A stretch of 64,000 bases of DNA from Bifidobacterium avesanii. GTDB taxonomy: Bacteria; Actinomycetota; Actinomycetes; Actinomycetales; Bifidobacteriaceae. A model generated the notes under the pieces. The model saw only the letters and a list, made by a program, of their open reading frames with translations, searched no databases and was not told the DNA's origin. The stretch lies in NCBI RefSeq assembly GCF_009299475.1, contig NZ_WBSN01000007.1, positions 1 through 64,000 of the forward strand, in the 5' to 3' direction. A program made the position numbers and the translations under genes. Shown here piece after piece: positions 53,187-62,289 of this stretch. Position 1 is the stretch's first letter. The number at the start of each line of letters is the position of its first letter.

Positions 53187-53229
53187 CAAAAAGGGCGGGT
53201 GCCAAGCAAACAACTTGGCACCCGCCCTT
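53187..53229 (-). terminator. Intrinsic terminator of parAB
   Basis: A perfect 16-bp stem on the minus strand (53214-53229 with 53191-53206, 7-base loop), followed by a T run. It lies 38 bases after the parB stop. Confidence 0.9.
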
Positions 53230-53266
53230 CGATATGCGAATCAGCGGAAGTGAAAGAACAGCCTCG

Positions 53267-54700
53267 TCAGACCCAGCCGTCGGAAGCGGGGGCGTCGGGG
53301 TTGAGCAAGGCCATGATGCGGTCCATGTCCTCCGGGGAGGAGAAGGTGATCTCGATGCGACCGTGCTTGCGGGTGCCCTTGATGGCCACCTTGGTCTCGA
53401 AGCGGTTTTCGAGGCTCTGCTGCGCGGCGGAACCGGCCCAGATGTTGTTCTTGCGTTGGGCCTTGGGCTTGTCGGATTCCTTCTCGGCCATGGTCATCAT
53501 GGCGACGATTTCCTCCGTGGAGCGCACGGACAGTCCCTCGCCAATGATGCGAACGGCCAGCTTCTCCATGTCCTCCGCGGACTCCAAACCCAGCAGCGCA
53601 CGCGCATGACCCGCGGACAGTACGCCCGAGGCGACCTTCTTCTGCACGGCCGGCGGCAGTTGCAGCAGACGCAGCATGTTGGCGATCTGCGGACGGGACT
53701 TGGACACGGACTTGGCCAGCTGCTCCTGCGTGAGGCCGAATTCCTTGATCATCTGCTGGTAGGCGGCGGCCTCTTCCAACGGGTTCAGCGCCACGCGATG
53801 CAGGTTCTCCAGCAACGCGTCACGCAGCATGTCGTCATCCGCGGTGGTCTTGACGATCGCGGGAATGGTCTTGAGCCCCGCAAGCTGCGACGCACGCCAA
53901 CGCCGCTCACCCATGATGAGCTCATACGGGCTGTCCATACGATCGGCGAACGCATTCTTGGATGTTTCACGTGAAACATCCTCACCACTCCCCTGCTTGA
54001 GGGCGGCCTTGGCGACCTGCGCGGCGGCGATCTGCGACTTGGGACGGCGGCGAACCACGATGGGTTGCAGCACGCCGACTTCCTTGATGGAGTCGGACAG
54101 CTCCATCAACTCATCTTCATCGAAGATCGTTCGCGGCTGATGGGTATTGGGGCCGATATCGGCCAGCTTGAGTTCGGCCAGATAGCCGCCCTCGACCGGC
54201 TTCAGCGGCTCGGCGGGGGCAACGGACGCGGCGGATGCGGATTCAGGTGCGTCGCCGGTGGCTTGGGACGATGTTTCACGTGAAACATCCGTAGTGGATC
54301 CAGCGTTCACGACCGACTGCACCGCAGGCACCGACGTGCGGACGTCATTGGCGCCAGCCCCCGTGGCGATATTGCGATTGTCCACCGTCGCCAGCAATTG
54401 GGCCGCAACCGAGGTGGCGGCATCGGAGGAGCTGTCACCGCCGAAGAACATATCCGCCGGATGAGTCAGATCACCCAATGCGGGAACGGCCGAACGCTTG
54501 ATGCGACCATTGTTCTTCTTGCCGGTTGACGAAGAGGAGGCACTGGTCTTTTCCTTCTTCTTCGGAGTCACCGGAGATGTTTCACGTGAAACATCAGCGG
54601 CCGGGGCCTGTTCCCCGGTCTCCTTCCGCTCTTCATCATCACCGGGCAGCGTGGGAAACAGCGCACCGAGACCCTTGCCCAAACGCGAACGCGACGCCAT
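53267..54700 (-). CDS. parB: Chromosome partition protein ParB
   Basis: A 477-residue protein that would bind parS, spread as a CTP-dependent clamp and load SMC. It starts SRLGKGLGALFP. The N-terminal domain has TIFDEDELMELSDSI, LQPIVVRR and the CTP-binding motif YELIMGERRWRASQ (GERR). The HTH reads EFGLTQEQLAKSVSKSRPQIANMLRLLQLP, and the C-terminal dimer domain ends ISFSSPED-like (IEITFSSPEDMDRIM). The N-terminal 180 residues form an unusually long Ala/Ser/Lys-rich extension. Three perfect parS sites lie inside the coding sequence, each translated DVSRETS, so the protein carries this heptapeptide three times. GAGGG seven bases before the ATG at 54700. It lies 10 bases after parA. Confidence 0.95.
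   Translation of the reverse strand: MASRSRLGKGLGALFPTLPGDDEERKETGEQAPAADVSRETSPVTPKKKEKTSASSSSTGKKNNGRIKRSAVPALGDLTHPADMFFGGDSSSDAATSVAAQLLATVDNRNIATGAGANDVRTSVPAVQSVVNAGSTTDVSRETSSQATGDAPESASAASVAPAEPLKPVEGGYLAELKLADIGPNTHQPRTIFDEDELMELSDSIKEVGVLQPIVVRRRPKSQIAAAQVAKAALKQGSGEDVSRETSKNAFADRMDSPYELIMGERRWRASQLAGLKTIPAIVKTTADDDMLRDALLENLHRVALNPLEEAAAYQQMIKEFGLTQEQLAKSVSKSRPQIANMLRLLQLPPAVQKKVASGVLSAGHARALLGLESAEDMEKLAVRIIGEGLSVRSTEEIVAMMTMAEKESDKPKAQRKNNIWAGSAAQQSLENRFETKVAIKGTRKHGRIEITFSSPEDMDRIMALLNPDAPASDGWV
53963..53978. promoter_or_regulatory. parS: parS site inside parB
   Basis: A perfect TGTTTCACGTGAAACA, within GATGTTTCACGTGAAACATC, translated as DVSRETS in the loop just before the GERR domain. 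Confidence 0.95.
54272..54287. promoter_or_regulatory. parS: parS site inside parB
   Basis: A perfect TGTTTCACGTGAAACA in the N-terminal linker of parB, translated as DVSRETS. Confidence 0.95.
54578..54593. promoter_or_regulatory. parS: parS site inside parB
   Basis: A perfect TGTTTCACGTGAAACA near the 5' end of parB, translated as DVSRETS. Confidence 0.95.
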
Positions 54701-54710
54701 CACTCAGCCC

Positions 54711-55697
54711 TCATTTCTTTGTATCCTGAATCAGCTGCAAAGCCGCTTCGGACCGCTGGGCGATCTCCAAAGCCGCTTCCCTATACGCCACGGCACCGGC
54801 GCCGTGCGGATCATATGCAATGACCGTCTGACCGAAGCTCGGCGCTTCGGAAATCCTCACCGAGCGCGGAATGGTGGTCTCCAGCACGATCGTGGGGTAA
54901 TGCTCCTTGACCTCGTCGTACACTTCCTTGCTGAGCAGCGTACGGCGGTCGTACATTGTCACCAGAATCGTGGAGATCACCAGATGCTTGTTGAGCGTGG
55001 ACTGGGCCAGACCGATGGTGTGGATGAGCTGGCCGAGTCCCTCCAGCGCGTAGTACTCCGCCTGAATCGGGATCATCACCTCGTGCGCCGCGCATAGGGC
55101 GTTGAGCACCAGCAGACCCAGACTCGGGGCGCAGTCGAAGAAGACATAATCGTAATGATCGCCGGTGCCGTTCAGAAAGACCGTGAGGGCGTCCTTGAGC
55201 AGGGTGTTGCGATGCGGCAGATCGGCCAGCTCCAGCTCGGCGCCGCTCAGATCAATGGAGGACGGCACGACTTCCAGCGTCGGAAAATCGGGGCACGGCA
55301 GCTTGATGTCCGCAATCCCCTTGCGCCCTTCGATCACGTCATACACGGACGGCTGGCCGGAGCCGTGCGGCACGCCCAGCGCCGTGGAGGCGTTGCCCTG
55401 CGGATCCATGTCGATGACCAGCACGCGCGCACCGGCCTTGGCCAGAGCCGCCGCCACGTTCACCGTGGACGTGGTCTTGCCCACGCCGCCCTTCTGATTG
55501 GCCACGGCGATGAAACGCGTCTTGGACGGGCGCGGATAACGGGTGGCGTCCAGCGTCTTGCTGCGGTCGTTCATCGACGACATTTGAAGCCCCAACGAAG
55601 ACGCTCCATCGGAAAAAATACGCTTGATCACATCATCCGCGGACTCGAATTCGTCATCCGCATTCGACGATGTCACCTCGTTGTTCGCCTTCGTCAC
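54711..55697 (-). CDS. parA: Chromosome partition ATPase ParA (Soj)
   Basis: A 328-residue Walker-type ATPase that would position ParB-parS complexes. The deviant Walker A is NQKGGVGKTTSTVNVAAALA, followed by VIDMDPQGNAST, DYVFFDCAPSLGLLVLNAL and IPIQAEYYALEGLGQL. The N terminus is about 60 residues longer than in minimal ParA proteins. GAGGAGGT just before GTG at 55697 marks the start. An ATG further upstream (55751) lacks a ribosome binding site. It forms an operon with parB, and DnaA boxes lie within 260 bases upstream. Confidence 0.94.
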   Translation of the reverse strand: MTKANNEVTSSNADDEFESADDVIKRIFSDGASSLGLQMSSMNDRSKTLDATRYPRPSKTRFIAVANQKGGVGKTTSTVNVAAALAKAGARVLVIDMDPQGNASTALGVPHGSGQPSVYDVIEGRKGIADIKLPCPDFPTLEVVPSSIDLSGAELELADLPHRNTLLKDALTVFLNGTGDHYDYVFFDCAPSLGLLVLNALCAAHEVMIPIQAEYYALEGLGQLIHTIGLAQSTLNKHLVISTILVTMYDRRTLLSKEVYDEVKEHYPTIVLETTIPRSVRISEAPSFGQTVIAYDPHGAGAVAYREAALEIAQRSEAALQLIQDTKK

Positions 55698-56478
55698 AAG
55701 ACCTCCTCGCTTACACACAATACGCTCAAGTCTTGTGGAGTCACTGGACATTTATGGGGATAATCACCACTTCACACCGTTGTGCACATTGCGGTGGATA
55801 TCTGTGGATAAGTGTGGACAGTTTTGCGACAGGAGCTGGGAACGATGCCAAAATGACGTCAGAAAAGCCTTGCAATTTCAAGGTTTTTCATCGATTCACC
55901 ATCGCGGCCGAATTGCTTGTGGATAAGTGGGAGGACTCTCCACAATTGTGGATAACTTTTGGGGATCGGGTTATGCAGGACGGTGGCAGTTGGGTGGGAA
56001 TTTCGAAGTCCTTGCGGCGGTCTGCGCGTCTGGATTGCATGCGAATTGAGGATCCTTCGACTTGCCGTGCTTGCTCAGGACGGCGGATGGTGCTCGATTG
56101 GGAATGCAGGGCGGTGTTGAGCACGATTAAGGGAAGGCCCCGGCTTCCCCGTCACCCAGAGGGAGTGGAGCGAGTGACGGTCCTTCGGCCACGCGCGGGT
56201 CGCGAAACGCTACGCTTAGGATGACGGAGAAGGGACAATTCAAAACGCCCCTGTGAAGCGCACCCATCCAAGATGTCATAACCGGGCTCTAACCAATGAA
56301 GCCTGATCAATAGACCTTGATCACTCAGCCGATGGAATCCCCCCCATAAAACCGGCCCCAAACCAGTCTGAAGATGAGATGACGGAATCGTTGTTTCACG
56401 TGAAACACATCAGGCGCTGTTTCACGTGAAACAACCGGCCCTTAAGGCCAATGCTAAAAAGAACAACCCGTCAATCAG
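55698..56478. other. parA-rsmG intergenic region with DnaA boxes
   Basis: These 781 bases hold three perfect DnaA boxes (TGTGGATAA at 55803-55811, 55918-55926 and 55947-55955), a degraded copy of the GGATCCTTCG/TAGGATGACG dispersed repeat at about 56050-56225, and two parS sites (listed separately). I find no supportable gene. The promoter of parAB must lie at the right edge of the parA start, next to the boxes. Confidence 0.7.
56392..56433. promoter_or_regulatory. parS: Two parS centromere sites
   Basis: Perfect TGTTTCACGTGAAACA at 56392-56407 and 56418-56433, in the gap after the rsmG stop. Confidence 0.95.
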
Positions 56479-57360
56479 TCAGCGCTTGTCCACCAGCACG
56501 ACGTGCGTAGGTTCCAGCCCAGGCCCCACAGGAGCCTCCACCACGCGGGGATTGAGGCCGTGCGCCTTGGAAATCTCCTTGGCGGCCTTCTCGATCTCGG
56601 CCTGCGCACTACGCCCCTTCAGGGCCACCAGACGCCCGCCGGGGGTCAACAGAGGCAGCGTCCAGCCGGACAGCTTGGTCATCGGCGCAACAGCTCGGCA
56701 CGTCACCGCCGCAAAACGGTCGGGCGCACCATCACCTGTCAATTGAGAATTATTCTCAACAACCTGCTGTGCATCACGCCCATCGCGTCGTCCGCCGCGT
56801 CCCCCGCGGCCACCGCGCTGGCGTCGAGAACCACCGCGCCTGCCGCCGGCACCGGCACCGGAAGCGGCGGTCATCTGCGCAATGAGCTCCTCGGAACGGG
56901 CGCGGCGAATGGTCACATTCTCCAGCCCCATGAGCTCCACGCACTCCCCCAGCCATTCCACGCGGCGCTCCATCGGCTCGACCAGCGTCACCGAAACATC
57001 GGGCAAGCATGCGGCCACGATCAGGCCCGGGAAGCCGCCGCCGGAACCAATGTCCGCGACGTTCTTGCGGGAAAATCCACTAACGGCATCGCGCACGAAC
57101 GGCACGATGGCGGCGGAATTGAGGATGTGGCGCTCCCACACGATCGGCACGTCGCGCGGACCGATCAGGCCACGCGGCTCGCCTTCGGCCATGAGCTTGG
57201 CGTGGAACCGGGCCAGCGGCTCGTAGGCGTCGCCCAGAACCTCGCGAACGACCGGGGAACCTTCAAGCTCGTCGGTCACCGGCCCGTTATCGACCGGTTT
57301 ACCGGCCGCAAGCCCCTCAGCCGTGGAATCCGCAGTCACGTCGTGCCCCGCCGCGGTCAC
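56479..57360 (-). CDS. rsmG: 16S rRNA (guanine527-N7)-methyltransferase RsmG with RGG-type insertion
   Basis: A 293-residue SAM-dependent enzyme that would methylate G527 of 16S rRNA. It shows [17 protein letters not shown] site [34 protein letters not shown] and the later [15 protein letters not shown] with [13 protein letters not shown]. Typical lengths are 210-240. The surplus is an N-terminal tail and an insertion at about residues 160-208, rich in Gly and Arg ([19 protein letters not shown]). The start is GTG at 57360, overlapping the jag stop as GTGA. Confidence 0.94.
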   Translation of the reverse strand: MTAAGHDVTADSTAEGLAAGKPVDNGPVTDELEGSPVVREVLGDAYEPLARFHAKLMAEGEPRGLIGPRDVPIVWERHILNSAAIVPFVRDAVSGFSRKNVADIGSGGGFPGLIVAACLPDVSVTLVEPMERRVEWLGECVELMGLENVTIRRARSEELIAQMTAASGAGAGGRRGGSRRQRGGRGGRGGRRDGRDAQQVVENNSQLTGDGAPDRFAAVTCRAVAPMTKLSGWTLPLLTPGGRLVALKGRSAQAEIEKAAKEISKAHGLNPRVVEAPVGPGLEPTHVVLVDKR

Positions 57361-57935
57361 TCGGCAGCAACCTCGTCGGCGGCCACCGGAGCGTCAGCAA
57401 CCTCGTCGGCAGCGTCATCGTCCACGTCGTCGTCAGCGGCGGCGGAGTTCTTGAGGTAGATGGTCACGTAGCGGTGCGGCTCCTCGCCGTGGGAGCGGGA
57501 CTTGAAGCCCTCCTCGCGGACCACGTCGTGCACGATCTTGCGCTCGAAGGAGTTCATGGGCTTGAGGTCGACGGGCTCGCCGGTCTCGCGCACCTCGTCG
57601 ATGGCGTCCAGGGCCACGTCGCGCAGGCGCTGGCGCTTGTGCTTGAGGAAGCCGTCCACGTCCACGATGAGGTGCGAACGCTCGCCGGTCTTCTGCTGCA
57701 CGGCCAGGCGGGTGAGCTGCTGCAGGGCGTCCACCACTTCGCCGTTGCGGCCGATCAGATGCTTGATGTCGGTGTCGTCGTCCGCGACGATCTGCACCAT
57801 CGGGCGGCCGTTGCGCACGCCCATTTCGATGTCGCCCTCGTAATCGGCGATGTCCAGCAGGCCTTCGAGGTAGTCTGCGGCGATGTCGGCTTCCTCATTG
57901 AGCTGATCGATCGTCTTCGCGTCATCCTGTACCAT
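57357..57935 (-). CDS. khpB: KhpB/Jag R3H-KH RNA-binding protein
   Basis: A 192-residue RNA-binding protein. The KH-like domain carries [21 protein letters not shown] and the R3H domain [28 protein letters not shown]. The N-terminal Jag domain of Firmicutes proteins is absent, as usual in actinobacteria. A very acidic Ala/Asp tail ends the protein. The gene lies 150 bases after yidC. GGAGA before the ATG at 57935. Confidence 0.93.
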   Translation of the reverse strand: MVQDDAKTIDQLNEEADIAADYLEGLLDIADYEGDIEMGVRNGRPMVQIVADDDTDIKHLIGRNGEVVDALQQLTRLAVQQKTGERSHLIVDVDGFLKHKRQRLRDVALDAIDEVRETGEPVDLKPMNSFERKIVHDVVREEGFKSRSHGEEPHRYVTIYLKNSAAADDDVDDDAADEVADAPVAADEVAAE

Positions 57936-58085
57936 GTGTGTCTCCTTACCCAAGCTGGTAACAGTATTCCAGTCCATCCCGACTACGTTGCCGCGGACGG
58001 CGTGGCGGAACGGGACCGGCCGCGCGCGTTCTCGCGAACGTTCCACGCGGCCGGCGGTCGTCTCTGTGACGGGTATGGAAGGCGC

Positions 58086-59096
58086 CTACTTGCGCTTCTT
58101 CCGGCGGACGGGCTGCTGGCGCTGGAAGCCGGTCTCGGCCTTGCGCGCGGCGTCTTCCTTGGCCTTGGCGAGGGCCTCCTCCTCGAGTGAGGGTTCGCCG
58201 GCCTTCTCGCGACGGGCGTTCTCGCGCTTGTGGTCGCGGATCTCCTTCTCCTCGGCGGCCGGGGAGCCCGGCGTCGGGATGGCGTACATCTGGTACTGGG
58301 AGCGGATGAGGTTGCACACGTTGTTGGTGATCCAGTAGACCAGCACGGCGAACGGGAACATCACGCCGGAGAAGATGTACATGACCGGGAAGCCGAACGC
58401 CATGGCCTTCTGCATGGTGTACATGGAGCCCTGCATGGAGGCCTTGGGCAGGTTCTTGCGCATGTTGTTGAACTGCATGAGGAACAGCGTCAGGCACATG
58501 AGAGCAATGAAGATGCCCATGATGATCTTGCCGTGCGTGTCCGACTCCGTGAAGCGCTGGGACAGCGTGACGCCGAACGCCATAGAGTTGGCGAAGTCCT
58601 CCGCGACGGGCTGGGTGAACGCGCCGAGCGGCTCGCGCACGCCGGTGGCGATGTACGACACGGCGGACAGCGTGTACCACACGGACATGAAGGCCGGGCC
58701 CTGCACGATGGCGATGCCGCAGGAGCCCATGGGGTTGGCGCCGTTCTCCTGATAGAGCTTCATCGTCTCGCGGCTCATGGCCTCGCGGCTGGCCGGGTCG
58801 TTCCTGCCCTTGTACTTGCGCTGGATCTTCATGATCTCGGGCTGGATGGCCTGCGTCTTGCGCATGGACTTCATGGAGTGCCACCACACGGGCAGGATGA
58901 TGGCGTGCACCACGAGCACGAGGAACACGATCGACAGCACCCACGCGATGCCGGGACCATCCTGGAAGCCGAGGAGCACCAGGAAGTCGTGGAAGATCTT
59001 CATGATCCACGTCTGGAGCCATTCGATGGGCCTCAGGATCGTGTAGAAGAATCCGAAGAAACCGCTGTCAAGCGTAAAATGCTGGGAATCGTACAT
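58086..59096 (-). CDS. yidC: Membrane protein insertase YidC/OxaA
   Basis: A 336-residue insertase for Sec-dependent and independent membrane proteins. Five helices include VLSIVFLVLVVHAIILPVWW, the 60KD_IMP core (QAIQPEIMKIQRKYKGRNDPASREAMSRETMKLYQENGANP, seen as KIQRKYKGRND and LYQENGANPMGSCG) and FGFPVMYIFSGVMFPFAVLVYWITNNV. The conserved Arg that forms the hydrophilic groove is expected in MKSMRKTQAIQ. The C-terminal tail is basic (QQPVRRKKRK), as in ribosome-binding YidC proteins. It lies between yidD and khpB. Confidence 0.95.
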   Translation of the reverse strand: MYDSQHFTLDSGFFGFFYTILRPIEWLQTWIMKIFHDFLVLLGFQDGPGIAWVLSIVFLVLVVHAIILPVWWHSMKSMRKTQAIQPEIMKIQRKYKGRNDPASREAMSRETMKLYQENGANPMGSCGIAIVQGPAFMSVWYTLSAVSYIATGVREPLGAFTQPVAEDFANSMAFGVTLSQRFTESDTHGKIIMGIFIALMCLTLFLMQFNNMRKNLPKASMQGSMYTMQKAMAFGFPVMYIFSGVMFPFAVLVYWITNNVCNLIRSQYQMYAIPTPGSPAAEEKEIRDHKRENARREKAGEPSLEEEALAKAKEDAARKAETGFQRQQPVRRKKRK

Positions 59097-59109
59097 AATG
59101 TTTTGGGTC

Positions 59110-59424
59110 CTATTCCTTGGGTTCCCACGCCAGTGGCGTCACACGAGGCTCCTCATGGGCCTTGGACCACGAGAACCGATAAAACGGCGAGAACCGCCGG
59201 GGAACGTCGTCGATGCCGCCGGGATTCCATGGCATGCACCGCGCGATGCGCAACACGGCGAGCAACCCTCCCCTGAGCGCGCCAAAACGTTCGATGGCGG
59301 TGAGGGCATAGGCCGAACAGCTGGGATAATACCGGCACCGCGGCGGGGACAGCGGGGAGATCCAGCGCTGATACCACCGGATCATGGCGCCCATGGCCCT
59401 GGCTGCGATCGCCGGAAAGGCCAT
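59110..59424 (-). CDS. yidD: Membrane protein insertion efficiency factor YidD
   Basis: A 104-residue protein with [40 protein letters not shown] (in pieces [20 protein letters not shown] and [10 protein letters not shown]) and CHPWN-type [10 protein letters not shown], diagnostic of YidD. It supports YidC-dependent insertion. The ATG at 59424 shares one base with the rnpA stop (TGATG). Part of the rpmH-rnpA-yidD-yidC-khpB-rsmG operon. Confidence 0.93.
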   Translation of the reverse strand: MAFPAIAARAMGAMIRWYQRWISPLSPPRCRYYPSCSAYALTAIERFGALRGGLLAVLRIARCMPWNPGGIDDVPRRFSPFYRFSWSKAHEEPRVTPLAWEPKE

Positions 59425-59777
59425 CAGTCCGCGACCTTGGCGCTGCGGGACGCGATCTTGCGGAACATGCCGGAGATCTGCTCCTCGAGCTGCGCGTATT
59501 CGGCGTGGGCGGCCGAAGGCTTGGCCCTCAGCACGACGTCGCATGATTCCGGCAGCTGGTCCTCATAACGGGCGGCCAACTGTCGGAACCGACGTTTCAC
59601 CCCGTTGCGGGCAACCGCTTTGCCCACGGCCTTGGATACCGCCAGTCCCAATCGACGCTGCGGCAAGCCATCGGGCGACGAGGGGACGCGGTAGTGCGCG
59701 ACGATGTCCCTCGAACCGACCTTCGCGCGGGTCTTCAGCACCGCGACGAATTCCTGATGGCTTCTAAGCCGTTCCAC
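59424..59777 (-). CDS. rnpA: Ribonuclease P protein component
   Basis: A 117-residue basic protein that helps RNase P RNA to cut tRNA 5' leaders. It has [25 protein letters not shown], the RNR-type signature, preceded by a beta strand (DIVAHYRVP). The start is GTG at 59777. It lies 25 bases after rpmH and overlaps yidD by one base. Confidence 0.94.
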   Translation of the reverse strand: MERLRSHQEFVAVLKTRAKVGSRDIVAHYRVPSSPDGLPQRRLGLAVSKAVGKAVARNGVKRRFRQLAARYEDQLPESCDVVLRAKPSAAHAEYAQLEEQISGMFRKIASRSAKVAD

Positions 59778-59802
59778 GTTCGGGCCGACGGTTCCGTGGC
59801 GA

Positions 59803-59937
59803 TCAGGCGGACAGGGTCTTGCGGCCCTTGGCGCGGCGACGGTTGATCAGCGCGCGGCCGGAACGGGTGCGCATGCGAACGCGGAAGCCGTGCTTCATGT
59901 GACGGCGACGGTTGTTGGGCTGGAATGTCCTCTTCAT
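59803..59937 (-). CDS. rpmH: Ribosomal protein bL34
   Basis: 44 residues: it starts [19 protein letters not shown] and ends [12 protein letters not shown], the complete bL34 sequence of the large subunit. It lies directly upstream of rnpA, divergent from dnaA across 355 bases, as in most bacteria. Confidence 0.97.
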   Translation of the reverse strand: MKRTFQPNNRRRHMKHGFRVRMRTRSGRALINRRRAKGRKTLSA

Positions 59938-60065
59938 AGTTGTAACTCCCGGGTCTGTTTAAGCCATGCGTGCGCACGGCTTCTCTTGAAGTCAAGCTAT
60001 ACCAAATTACACACCCGGCGCGACACAGTCAAATGCCGCGGAACGGGAGGCGGCGAGGAACCGAG

Positions 60066-60211
60066 TTATCCACCGATTCCTTCACATTTGTGGATAACTG
60101 GGCATCCACCGCCGTCCGGCTGGGAAGATTGCGGCGGACGAGGGTTATCCACAAATTACACACATGTTATTCACCGGTTTTTCGGGCGCAACACGCGAAC
60201 GTTGTGGATAA
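60066..60211. promoter_or_regulatory. DnaA-box cluster between rpmH and dnaA
   Basis: Perfect DnaA boxes (TTATCCACA or inverse) at 60089-60097, 60145-60153 and 60203-60211. A near-perfect TTATCCACC lies at 60066-60074 and a degenerate TTATTCACC near 60168. The cluster probably serves dnaA autoregulation and may be a second origin module. Confidence 0.85.
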
Positions 60212-60292
60212 CTTTCCCAAAGACGTGTAAATATGGTCTACTGTCTATTTTGTTGTTCGCCCGCGCGACCCGAGGAACGGAGGTGACCCCCG

Positions 60293-61834
60293 ATGGGCCA
60301 GACCACGCCTGACGCCGACACCCGGCGCATTTGGGGCACCGTCCTGCAGCTGCTGCAGCACAACGATTCGCTCACGGCCCGCGACAAGGGGTGGCTCGGG
60401 GACATCGAGCCGGAGGCCGTGTTCGGCACGACGATCGTGCTGCGCGTCTCCAGCAAGGCCACGCAGCAGGCGATCATGGACGTGCTCAACGCCCCGCTGC
60501 TCGAGGCGCTCAACATGGTCACGGGCAAGGACATGTTCCCCGCGGTCAAGGTGGTTCCCAAGGCCAAGGAGGCCCCGCGCAAGCCCGAACCGCAGCGCGA
60601 GCGCGATGCGTGGCCGGAGGCCCCCGCGGCCGAGCCCGAGCGCCGCCGCGACGCGGAGAAGGCGCCGCGCATGCCCGAGCAGCCCAGCATCGCCGAGCTG
60701 GCGGAGTCCTACGCCAACCAGTCGATGGTCCAGCCCACGTTCGACACCCCGAACTACCCGGCCGACGGCCGCCGCATCGAGCGCGACCCGGGCACGCACC
60801 TCAACAAGAACGCCACGTTCGACACCTTCGTCCCCGGCGACTCCAACCGCTTCGCGCGCACGGTCGCGCTGGCCGTGGCGGAGGGCTCCGGACGCGACTT
60901 CAACCCCCTGTGCATCTACGGCGGGTCGGGCCTGGGCAAGACCCACCTGCTCAACGCTATCGGCAACTACGCCCTGGTCAAGGACCCCACGCTGAAGGTC
61001 CTGTACGTCACCAGCGAGGAGTTCACCAACGAGTTCATCTCCGCGCTGCAGAACTCCGCGCGCTCCCAGGGCCAGATCGCCGAATTCAACCGCCGCTACC
61101 GCGAGGTGGACGTGCTGCTCATCGACGACATCCAGTTCCTGAGCGGCAAGACCGAGACGATGGAGCAGTTCTTCCACACGTTCAACGCGCTCTACCAGGC
61201 CAACAAGCGCATCGTGATCGCCTCCGACGTGGCGCCCAAGAACCTCAAGGGCTTCGAGGCCCGCCTGATCTCCCGATTCGACTCGGGACTGACGGTGGAC
61301 GTCAAGCCGCCGGACCTCGAGACGCGCATCGCGATCATCAGGATGATCGCCTCACGCAACAACGTGGCCGTCCCCAACGACGTGCTCGACCTCATCGCGG
61401 AGCGCTTCACCGAGAACATCCGCGAGCTCGAGGGCGCCCTGACGCGCGTCACCGCGGTCGCGAGCCTCAACAACCAGCCCGTCACGCGGGCCCTCGCGGA
61501 GCAGACGCTGCAGGACTTCTTCGCCACGGACGTGGAGATCAAGCCGACCGACATCATCACGCAGGTGGCCAAGTACTTCCGCCTGACCTTCGACGACCTC
61601 GTGGGGCGCTCGCGCACCAAGAACATCGCCAACGCGCGGCAGATCGCCATGTACCTCGCCCGCGAGATGACGAGCATGTCCCTGTTCGACATCGGCCAGG
61701 TGTTCGGCGGGCGCGACCACACCACCGTCCTGCACGCCTACCAGCGCATCAGCGACGAGATGCAGGAGAAGCGCGAGACGTACAACTACGTGATGGAGCT
61801 GACGGTCCGCCTCAAGCAGCATCCGAACAACTGA
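60293..61834 (+). CDS. dnaA: Chromosomal replication initiator DnaA
   Basis: A 513-residue initiator. Domain I is at 1-90, followed by a Pro/Arg/Glu-rich domain II. Domain III is an AAA+ ATPase with Walker [21 protein letters not shown], Walker [16 protein letters not shown] and box [15 protein letters not shown]. Domain IV has the DnaA-box-binding signature [23 protein letters not shown] lies six bases before the ATG. DnaA boxes lie on both sides of the gene. Confidence 0.97.
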   Translation: MGQTTPDADTRRIWGTVLQLLQHNDSLTARDKGWLGDIEPEAVFGTTIVLRVSSKATQQAIMDVLNAPLLEALNMVTGKDMFPAVKVVPKAKEAPRKPEPQRERDAWPEAPAAEPERRRDAEKAPRMPEQPSIAELAESYANQSMVQPTFDTPNYPADGRRIERDPGTHLNKNATFDTFVPGDSNRFARTVALAVAEGSGRDFNPLCIYGGSGLGKTHLLNAIGNYALVKDPTLKVLYVTSEEFTNEFISALQNSARSQGQIAEFNRRYREVDVLLIDDIQFLSGKTETMEQFFHTFNALYQANKRIVIASDVAPKNLKGFEARLISRFDSGLTVDVKPPDLETRIAIIRMIASRNNVAVPNDVLDLIAERFTENIRELEGALTRVTAVASLNNQPVTRALAEQTLQDFFATDVEIKPTDIITQVAKYFRLTFDDLVGRSRTKNIANARQIAMYLAREMTSMSLFDIGQVFGGRDHTTVLHAYQRISDEMQEKRETYNYVMELTVRLKQHPNN

Positions 61835-62289
61835 CGGAATGCGGCCGGCCGAATCGGCGGATGTGCACAACTCGGATTTCCGCGGCCTCGCACTATCCTC
61901 AAAGTTATCCACAGGGTTGTGCACGAATGTGGGTAACCGCAGGGTATAAGCCGTGGAAAACGCCGAAAACGGTTGTTCACAATATGTGGATCCATCCACC
62001 GAATTTGTGGAAAACTTTTCCAAGCCTCGACATCGGTGGATAACCCACCCACTTATCCACAAGTCCATTCGCATGTTATCCCCTGTGCACAACGCTGTGA
62101 ACAACCGCCGTTCCGCCGAAAATCCGACTTATCCACACCATCCACCGCCCTTATTATGACGATGATTGATATAGATAAGCTCATCACCGCCATCACCAGT
62201 GCCCGGCCGAAGGCCCTGCGGGCCCGGCCTGCTCCCGGCTAGAATGAAATCCAGATCCGATCAGCCGAAACCACAACCCAAGGGGCACC
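61835..62289. other. oriC: Probable replication origin oriC (dnaA-dnaN intergenic)
   Basis: 455 bases with three perfect DnaA boxes (61905-61913, 62053-62061 and 62129-62137) and near matches at 61928-61936 and 62035-62043, plus several TGTGGA fragments. The AT-rich stretch at about 62150-62185, ending in GATATAGATAAG, is a candidate unwinding element. The location between dnaA and dnaN is standard for actinobacterial origins. Confidence 0.85.
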
